A stretch of 64,000 nucleotides of DNA from Triglochin maritima (lineage: Eukaryota > Streptophyta > Magnoliopsida > Alismatales > Juncaginaceae). Shown one piece after another: positions 56,655 to 64,000 of the stretch. Position numbers and translations under genes: made by a program. Every line of letters begins with the position of its first letter. Positions within the stretch are counted from its first letter, which is position 1. The stretch is from positions 28,129,621 to 28,193,620 of the forward strand of contig OY821784.1 in NCBI GenBank assembly GCA_963682175.1, written 5' to 3'. The notes under the pieces are model-generated. The model was not told the origin of the DNA, ran no database searches, and worked only from the letters and a program-made list of their open reading frames with translations.

Positions 56655-57865
56655 ACGAAGGGACTGGACTGCTGCACGGAGGGACATAACTGTTGGATGA
56701 AGGGACAAAGCTTTCGGACTAAGGGATAGAACTGCTAGACTAAGGGATGGAGCGGCTGGACTATGGGACAGAGCTGCTAGACTGAGGAACGAAGTTGCTG
56801 GACTGAGGAGCAAAGCTACTGAACTGAGGGACAGAGCTACTGGAGTGCGGGACAAAGCTACGAGACTGAGGGGACGGAGCCACTAGACAAAAGGACTGGA
56901 CCGTTGGACTGAGTTGCTGGACTGAGGGACAAAGTTGTTGTTTTGAGGGACAGAGCTGGTGGACTGAGGGACGGAGTTGCTGGACTAAGGGACTAAGCTA
57001 CGGAACCGAGGCGACAGAGCAACTTGATTGAAATATTGGACCAATGGATTGCGGGACTGGAGTGCTTGACTGGAGGACTAGACCGCTAGACTACAAGACA
57101 TATTTGCTGGACGGAGGGACAAAATTGTTGTTCTGAGGGATGGAGTTGCTTGAGTAACGGACAGAGCTGCTGGACTGCAGGAGAGAGCTGCTGGAATGAA
57201 GGACGGAGCTTCTAGAGAGAGACAGAGCTTCTAGACTGAGGGACGGAGTTGTTGTTCTGAGGAACATAGTTGCTGGACTGAGGGACAAAGCTAATGTTAT
57301 GAAGGACAAAGTTGTTGGACTGAGGGACAAAGCTGATGTTATGAAGGACAAAGTTGTTGGACTGAGGGACAAAGTTGTTCTGAGGGACAGAGATGCTGGA
57401 CTAAGGGACAAAGTTGCGAAACTGGAATGTTGGACTGGACCGCTTGACTGTGTTGCATAACTGCTGGACGGAATGACAAAACTGTTGTTCTGAGGGACAA
57501 AGCTACTGTACTGAGGGACGGAGTTGTGGGACTTCGGGATAGAGTTACTTGACTACATGATAGAGTTATTGGTCTAAGTGACGGAGATGTTAAACTGAGG
57601 GACAAAGCTGGTAGACTGAGGGACAAAGTTGATGTTCTGATGGACAAAGCTCCTGGACTGAAGGATGGAGTTGCTGGAGTAAAGGACAAAGCTGATGTTC
57701 TGAGGGACAGAGCTGCTGGACCGAGGGACTGAGCTTCTGTACTGAGGGACGGAGCTGCAATTCTGAGGGATAGAGCTGCTGGATTGAGGGAGAAACCTGA
57801 TGTTCTGAAGGACAAGTTGCTGGATTGAGGGATAAAGTTGTTGTTCTGAGGGACAGAGCTGCTTT
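56655..57865. repeat. 21-bp minisatellite array (about 55 units)
   Basis: Degenerate units such as CTGGACTGAGGGACAGAGCTG repeat for about 1.2 kb. Because 21 is a multiple of three, the minus strand reads long open frames made of heptads (LCPSVQQ or ALSLSPA, according to frame). A shorter, related repeat sits in the sister LTR (33650-33795). On the right the array joins, in frame on the minus strand, a module of the Athila-N ORF. Confidence 0.9.
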
Positions 57866-58084
57866 TCTTAGGGAGGAGGTGTCAAGAACCTCATGATGCT
57901 TGCAAAACACATCAAGTGAACAAAAGGTGGTTCTTTTACCCAAGATATGCTCTAAAGACATCCCAATACCCTCTTCAGTTCTTATGAAGATAGGAGTATT
58001 GGGGAGTTGCTGCTCCACCAAAGGTAGGTCTTTGAGACGCACAACATTAAGATCATGTGGCTCAAGGGGCCACAGGACAAAAAT
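57866..58084 (-). pseudogene. Copy of the Athila-N ORF C-terminal module
   Basis: The minus strand reads FCPVAPEPHDLNVV, KDLPLVEQQLPNTPIF, LEHILGKRTTFCSLDVF and HHEVLDT. This aligns with FCPVALEPHDLIVV, KDSPLVEQELPSTLNF, WEDTLGMRPTVCSPGVS and NEVLDLV in the Athila-N ORF (residues about 325-415), with some 25 residues missing in between. It joins the heptad array at its C-terminal side and the Copia-3 LTR at 58085. Confidence 0.85.
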
Positions 58085-58588
58085 GTAAGTTAATCGATCA
58101 CTAATCTAGAGGGGGTGCATAGATTATCTCCTAATTTTCTTAAACTATTGCATAATTAAAACAGAAAGGGAAAGAATGCTAACCACAAGATGACTCCGGA
58201 GATTTATAGAGGTTCGATCACACCACCGTGATCTAGTCCTCTCCTCAAGTTCCGATCAATCCTCCGATCCCTACTCGAGAATTCACTATTATCTTCGTTC
58301 TGGGTCGAAGATAAACCCTCTTACAATCGGAGCCTTGCGAACACCCTCGCCTTGCTTGGATCTCCTCTCACAACCCGAGAGGGTGCTTCCTCGAAGCTTT
58401 ACAACACAATGGAAATTGAATGTGGTTGTTGAACTCTAACTTGAATGCACTCAAGGATATGATTTAAGCTTGGAGTGAATTTAGTGGAAGTATGAGAGTT
58501 GGTGGAGCTTTGAAGGCTTGAAGATTGAGAGCACAAGAATAGGATTGATATTTTGCAAGTAAGGTAGTGAATGTGTCTCTTAAGTGAA

Positions 58589-58600
58589 GCTTATATAGCC
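58589..58600 (-). promoter_or_regulatory. TATA box of the second Copia-3 LTR
   Basis: GGCTATATAAGC on the minus strand, followed downstream by typical copia R-U5 text ending in a CACCCCCTCTAG motif near 58110. Confidence 0.65.
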
Positions 58601-58693
58601 TTCAAAACAAATTGAGCCGTTATGGTAAGTTGGTGAGGATTGGACCAAAGGAAAACAAGATGTGACTTAAGCTTGGGCACAAATCGAGACATA

Positions 58694-59460
58694 TTCGGTC
58701 GACCGTTGGAAACACGGTAGTCCGAAGAAATGGTCAGAAACAAGAACTCGGTTAACCAAATATAGGTCGGATAACCGTTCACCAACTTCCAGTAACTTTT
58801 TCTTTATATCGGATAATTAATTTCGGTTGACCGAGATCACTTCGGTGCACCGTTCAAGAGTGGACAGTAAAGATATGGTGCGACTCGGTGATCATGTTCG
58901 GTAGACCGTTATATGTTCAGTTGACCGATACATGTACGGGTTTTCGGCTGACATTGTATGGGAAATTGCTTTATCGATAACGGTCGAAATATTACGTGGA
59001 AAAATAGCCGTTACGATCTTACATATAACAACACTTCGGTAATCCGAAGCTCCATCGGTAGACCGGTGTGAAGTTTCAAAGGATGTGGTAAACGACAAAA
59101 TATAAGTCTGGTGGAGTTAGTTGTGCCTCGTGGGCCAATAAGATGAAGTCGGTTTAGGCCTAAAGACACATAGAAGTTCGGATGACCGATCTCTCTTCGT
59201 AAGACCGAATAGAGATGTCCAAGGAATTATTCGAAGCTACTGGGAATGGGGACACGGTCGACCGGATAAGGTTCGGTACTACGAAATGAGGATTCCAGGA
59301 GATCAAGTTTTCTACTGACTCTAGGAGACAGTTGACCGACTATGTTTCGGTACACCGAGATAAGAGTTTACTGACTCTATAGGGAACGGTTCACCGAGAG
59401 ACACTCGGTTATCCGTTGGGAACCTGGTTCGGTAATCTGAGAAGGTCACGGTCGACCGAG
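58694..59460. repeat. CGGTNNACCG palindrome cluster in the Copia-3 LTR
   Basis: About 20 sites in 770 bp. Exact or near-exact forms have inner bases CG, TG, GC, AG, TC and AC (CGGTGCACCG, CGGTTGACCG, CGGTACACCG and others), with some one-mismatch forms. They lie in U3, from about 95 to 870 bp upstream of the TATA box on the minus strand. The first LTR copy has a weaker version (36538-37110). Confidence 0.88.
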
Positions 59461-59690
59461 ATAGACGGGTTTATCCTTTTGTGCATCAAGTGTACATTTG
59501 ATCCTATAACTCAAATAAATGGAAAATTACATATGAAGTCCTTGAGCTTTGATTACAAGTCTTGAGCCTTGATCTTGAAGTTGATTAGTCCCTTGGTTTG
59601 ATCACCTACATTGTTAGGAATACACAATATCTATGCAATTTGATAATATGATGTGTGTGATGTTGTAATTGAAGTTATGCATAATAGTAG

Positions 59691-61104
59691 TGATTGACAT
59701 CATTTCATGCTCATATTTGTATCTTATATCCATTATCTTTCACCTAAATAATGCTATGTCACGAGTTTTATGTTTAGTTTTCAGGAATAAATAGGTTTGA
59801 AGAGATGAAGCATAAAAGGACCCAAAAGCTGGGAAAAAGGACTGAATTGTGAGATCTAGGGACCAAGATGCAAGGGAGAAGGACCTGAATGTAAGACAGA
59901 AGGACCTAAGAGCAAAACAGAATACTCCACACCATCATGGGGAGTATTTTACCAATTCTATTCGGGTCGGAGCTCCAACAAGTCGAGTAACCGCATCAAA
60001 GACCAATAATACCAGAAAGCAAAGCCCACAACAAATTCCAACACGATCCGACAATTTTGGACCGCCAATTGGCGGTCTTGGACCGCTAATTGGCGGTCCA
60101 TATTGCTCAGGATCCGTCGAAATTTCTCCTGGACTTGTATTAATGTTCGTTTAGGCTATTTTTGGTATTGGTTTAGTCCCACATCGGGGGATTGTCCCCG
60201 ATTAGCTTTTTCCATGCTTATAAATAGAACTCTTCACCTCCTATTGTAATCACTCCATATTTTAAGTGGCTATTCTTCCTACTAGAAGTGAGGCCTTGAA
60301 GCACACACTAAAGTAGGAGGATGCTACTTTTAATGTGAGTCATTTTATCAATAAAGTTTTGTGTTTCTTTCATTGTTTGTTTTATGCTTCTTTTATTGTT
60401 TATGCATGTTTTAGTTTAATCGTCTTTTAATTCTAGCTTAGTTTTAATATGCTTTCTTTCCATAGTTTAATAATTAGTGTAATGTTTAGTGAGTAGTTTC
60501 ATCCCCTTTGGGGGGTGGAGTAGATGTACATACATGCATTAGAGAATGGGATGAATGCTTTAATTTCAATGTGTTGATTAAACATGAATGTATGCTTTCT
60601 TGTTTAGGATAGAATTTACAACTTGATGAGTTTTGCCAAAATGATTAGACACCTCTCATGCTTGTTTAGGTTCTGAAATAAACAACTTGCATATGTAAAT
60701 GTTAATCAACTAAGTTGGTGAATAGATTGATAGGTTTTGCCATAACATTTAGACACTTCCTATGCTTGATAAACACCACCTTCATGTGCTTAAAGAATGT
60801 ATTCTACACCCACCTCTTTGCATGTGTGCACTCACTCCACCCCTTAGGGGTTTTCCCATTTCTGTATTCCAGCATTCTTTCTTTGCTCTTAGTTTAGTTG
60901 TTATTCCATCATTTGTTTGTTTCGTTCGCATTTCATACTTCTTAGTGTAGCGTAGTCTAGATTAGCATAAACAACTTTCTTCCCCCTATTTTTGCCACTT
61001 GATTTCGTACAAGCAAGAGGCTACTCACCTCCCTGAGGACGACCCGTACTTGCCACCGCTTCATCGCGGCCGTGCACTTGCGGTTTAAAATAAAACGTTC
61101 AACA
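59691..61104 (+). repeat. Athila-A 5' LTR (mosaic)
   Basis: Starts TGATTGACATCA and ends GTTCAACA. The first 550 bp (to about 60240) match the Athila-N LTR at roughly 96-97%, including both palindromes (60058-60098). From the TATA box on, identity drops sharply with many indels, and only scattered blocks align. Confidence 0.92.
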
Positions 61105-61110
61105 AGTTTT

Positions 61111-61128
61111 TGGCGCCGTTGCCTGGGA
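61111..61128 (+). other. Athila-A primer binding site (tRNA-Asp)
   Basis: TGGCGCCGTTGCCTGGGA, one change from the Athila-N site. Confidence 0.9.
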
Positions 61129-62321
61129 GGTGCCAGTCCAGACTCTTGTTTGGACGATTCGAGTGGATTTAATTTGTGTGTTGTAGTTTTTCTTTGTTTC
61201 AGGAGACTGGGAATAGCAAGTGGAGGCTACTGGAGAACTTTCCAGACGACCTGAGCACTTCAGACCGCCATTCAGCGGTCTGAGACCGCTAATCAGTGGT
61301 CTGGTGAGCTCTGTTCATCTTTTAATTTTGTTGCTGTTGTTGCTCTAAATGATCTAGTTATCTGGGACTCAATTTGGCATGTTTTGGACTTATAGTTCGT
61401 TCCCAGATCAATAATCAAACCTCCTTTAAGCAACTTGGACCCTAAAACTCAAAGCAAAAGATTAGGCATTCTTTTTGTTTAGGCCATGCATCATGTATGT
61501 GACTTAGGCATTTAGATTGTCTTTTATCTTAGCTTTATTTTCTGTTGCTGAGAGCTGGCGTGAGGTACGCACCTTCTACTCTCATTCATGCATTTCGTAT
61601 GAACATGCATAAGTTAGTAGGAAGTGCATTGAAACAAGTGTGAGTTGAGCGTTTTGTTTGGAGAGTTGATTGCTAGATTAGGACTCCAAAACGCTACTAA
61701 GGAGGGGCTGTCCCATAAAAGATAAGGTGGGGGATTTCATCACCCTTTCCTTCGCCCTAAAAACCACACTAATCAAGAGCCTAATTTTAAAATCAAGTAG
61801 ACATTGGCCTTAAGGAATTCGGACGCATTAGGAGAGTGATCTGGTCCCGACCGTCATGACCTGATCGGCGTTGCCCACTTTGTCGATAGTAGGAGAGACG
61901 AGATCCCCGGATCTTGGCTCACTTGCTGGGCTTTGTGGTCCTCGTTGTAGGGAGGTGAGGCGTGTTGAGGCCGTGTGACCTCGCAGTTAGGCGTCGTCTA
62001 GCTGTAAGGACCTATAGCGACCTTAGGATTGCTTGAGCCTTGTTTGCTTGTGTGCTTCTACCTGTACCCATCCGCCGTAGCATAAGGACTTCTTCCCTTC
62101 TCTCCTGAGTCATTCTTTCTCTCCTGTGTTCCCCCGTCTTCTCCTCTACGCACATTCTTTGTTAAAAAAAAAGTCTTGTTTTGTGTGTGTGTGCACCTTT
62201 GTGCATGCTTTCGTGGACACGAGACGAGAGTGGTCGTTTGACGAGGAGCGTTGTCAATCCGGCTTCGGTCATCGATTTCTCGACACCTCCCTCCTCTCGT
62301 GTCGCACGCAGTCCGGGTTCA
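61129..62321 (+). other. Athila-A untranslated leader
   Basis: Matches the Athila-N leader over long stretches (61440-62100) and carries two palindromes of the CCGCTAATCAGTGG type at 61262-61305. There is no coding. The in-frame codons from 62181 to the gag start are probably untranslated. Confidence 0.75.
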
Positions 62322-63208
62322 ATGGCTGCTAATTTCCGTGAGGAGGAGCAGTTGCTGGACCAACCTGTTCGACCAGTGCTTCCAGTTGTCGTTCCCATAC
62401 CTCTACGTGATCGATGCTACCCGAGCCGTACAGCTCTACCCTCATGCATCGTATTACCAGAGGCTAATGGGAACCATTTTGAGGTTAAGCCTCAATTCAT
62501 TTCCATGCTCCCTCATTTCACTGGGAAAGGTGACCCCTATATCTTTCTCAGGGAATTTGAGGAGGTCTGTGCTATGTTCAAGCTGCAACAACTTAGCACA
62601 GACTCCATCCATCTTAGGCTTGTCCCCTTTGCGCTGAAGGATGATGCCAAGAAGTGGTTGTACAGCAACCAGGCGAATTCCTTTAGGACTTGGGATGAGT
62701 TTCAATCTGCATTCCTCAAGAAGTACTTTCCTAATCATCGGACTCAAAAATTGAGGAACGAAATCAATTCGTTCTATCAACATGAGACCGAACCATTTCA
62801 TGCATATCTTGAGAGGTTCAAAGAGCTACTATCCTCGTGCCCTCACCATGGCATTGAGTTGTGGCGTCTTTGTCAGATTGTGTATGAGGGTCTTCACATC
62901 CCGTCCAGAACGCTCCTTGAGTCCATGTGTCAAGGAGAGTTCTTGGGAAAGGATGAAAGGGAGGCATGGGCCTTCCTAGAAGACCTCGCTGAGAAAACCA
63001 TGCAGTGGGAGAGTGTGAGGGAACCACCTGCATCATCTACTATAGGAGCGAGGATCGCGACTGCAAACTCGACTAGATCGGGTACCGCATTTGCTATCGA
63101 TACCACTACGGCCACCGAGGCACGCATGGCGGCCTTAATGCGCCGTATGGATTCGATTGAGCTCCAAAACCAACAAGGTGCACCTCACATGTCCACATCT
63201 GTTCAGTT
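62322..63208 (+). pseudogene. gag: Athila-A gag, capsid part
   Basis: I choose ATG 62322 (MAANFREEEQLL), since the frame upstream of it is low-complexity leader. The capsid domain (Retrotrans_gag type) reads PHFTGKGDPYIFLREFEEV, LRLVPFALKDDAKKWLYS, TWDEFQSAFLKKYFP, KLRNEINSFYQHETEPFHAYLERFKELLSSCPHHGI and YEGLHIPSRTLLESMCQG. The whole capsid is open. A one-base shift at about 63208 moves the reading into the frame of the zinc knuckle, so this copy would produce a truncated Gag unless the shift is a sequencing error. Confidence 0.88.
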
Positions 63209-64000
63209 CCTTGTCATTCATGTGGTAGGATAGGTCATGTAGAGAGCGAGTGTGAGTCCATTCCTCCTGAGATGGAGCGTGTCAACGCCATCTATGACAG
63301 AGCTAGGAATGACCCATACTCATCATCTTATAATCCTGGATGGAGGAACCACCCCAATTTTTCATGGAACCAAACTAATGCCCCGGGTGGTCCTCCAAAC
63401 TCCTCTAGACCACCTTACCAATCACACCAACCTCCCATGCATGTGCAATCCTATCAGCCACCCCAAGCGCAAACCACCAATCAATCGAGTTTCCCAAATT
63501 CCAATAATATGGAAACCCGATTCAATTCGCTTGAGACCTTGACTCGTGGACTTGAAAACTCAATGAAATTTTTTATGTCAACCACGAGTCAAGTTCTCAC
63601 TTCAAATCAGCAGACCATCAAATCTCTAGAGCTTCAGATGGGCCAACTGGCTCAGTCTGTACATGAAAGAGAGAGAGGGTCTTTTCCTAGCCAGCCTGAG
63701 GCTAACCCCCGCATGTACCAACAACAACAAATGCAAAATGAGAATGTGGTACCTCGGGGGAGGCAAGTGAACCATGTGGAGGAACCTGTTCACCATGTCA
63801 ATTCCATTGTGACCTTAAGGAATGGAAAACAGGTTGACAATCACATTTCCTTGCCACACCCACCACCATCTATGCAGCCCCTCCGTGGGAATGGTGGTGA
63901 AGAAGAAGCTGAGGGTGAGGGTAATACACCAAAGCTTTCTTCTCAGGCACAGCAGAAAACCTACCTGCCAAAAGCTCCCTATCCAAGTAGGTTAAACAAA
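63209..64000 (+). pseudogene. gag: Athila-A gag, nucleocapsid and linker (runs off the window)
   Basis: Reading from 63209: PCHSCGRIGHVESEC (CCHC knuckle), SSSYNPGWRNHPNF, a Pro/Gln-rich linker, FNSLETLTRGLENSMKFFMS, QMGQLAQSVHERERG, SIVTLRNGKQVDN, and TYLPKAPYPSRLNK at the edge. The last two motifs mark the approach to protease in Athila polyproteins. The frame is open to base 64000. Confidence 0.85.

Larger units (their letters stand above)
58085..59681 (-). repeat. Copia-3 LTR (reverse orientation), second copy
   Basis: Aligns with 35938-37335. On the minus strand a core promoter GGCTATATAAGC lies at about 58589-58600, downstream of about 20 CGGTNNACCG palindromes (58694-59460). No primer site or coding adjoins it, and matching 5-bp duplications are not visible, so it is a solo or broken LTR. 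It ends nine bases before Athila-A. Confidence 0.78.
59691..64000 (+). mobile_element. Athila-A: 5' part of a capsid-bearing Athila-like element
   Basis: A 1414-bp LTR, a tRNA-Asp primer site, a leader shared with Athila-N, and a gag with capsid and zinc knuckle; it runs out of the window before protease. It could be the full-length partner type of Athila-N, but this copy has a frameshift in gag. Confidence 0.88.

Noticed and set aside
56655..57865. Possible CRISPR-like array
   Set aside because: Units are contiguous and degenerate without unique spacers, in a plant genome.
56646..58042. Long minus-strand open frames (up to 158 codons)
   Set aside because: Mostly a by-product of a 21-bp tandem repeat without stops; different frames are open at once. 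Only the module at 57866-58084 has outside support.

Overview
This is nuclear DNA of a flowering plant, probably a eudicot, from a repeat-rich region. The basis is nested Ty1/copia and Ty3/gypsy LTR retrotransposons with plant-type primer binding sites (initiator tRNA-Met and tRNA-Asp), CACTA and hAT transposons, GT-AG introns in an AT-rich background, and one plant-specific host gene. I see no bacterial, organellar or rRNA/tRNA signal. No species can be named from sequence alone. Coordinates of elements with terminal repeats and target-site duplications (TSDs) were read directly; edges of worn fragments are approximate.

Layout. 1-11150: a duplicated non-coding block (R1) split by a nearly complete but defective copia element, Copia-1 (821-8863, TSD GTTGG). 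11230-13620: fragments (copia integrase, a foldback MITE, an Athila-type LTR piece, a DUF1985 gene scrap, a CACTA terminus). 14338-16336: the only intact host gene seen, a three-exon C2-domain ABA-related (CAR)-like gene of 165 codons. 16516-20830: a CACTA element, CACTA-1 (TSD TAT), 180 bp behind the CAR stop codon. 21410-25008: the second copy of the duplicated block (R2). 25129-32060: an hAT transposase remnant abutting a copia 3' end, then Copia-2, degenerate and deleted. 32200-38238: a reversed gypsy remnant (Tekay-2), tandem repeats, a CACTA end, and a reversed copia LTR (Copia-3).

38239-52598: a Tekay/Del-type chromovirus, Tekay-1, interrupted in its integrase C-terminal coding region by a very young non-autonomous Athila-like element, Athila-N (44271-51686, TSD TCACT). 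Athila-N has two LTRs of 1567 bp in which I found only two differences, and one intact 503-codon ORF with a Gag zinc knuckle but no capsid or pol. 52599-59690: a small hAT element, CACTA-2, another Tekay-2 LTR start, a 1.2-kb array of 21-bp repeats, a fragment of the Athila-N ORF module on the minus strand, and a second Copia-3 LTR. 59691 to the end: the 5' part of a related Athila element that carries a real capsid domain (Athila-A), running off the window.

How the parts relate. Athila-N and Athila-A share PBS, leader and U3, which fits a non-autonomous/helper pair. The most unusual non-coding signal is a dense array of palindromes CGGT-NN-ACCG in the LTRs of three otherwise unrelated retrotransposon families (Copia-2, Copia-3, Tekay-1). 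Other signals are a covarying hairpin series in Copia-1 and a mosaic LTR in Athila-A.
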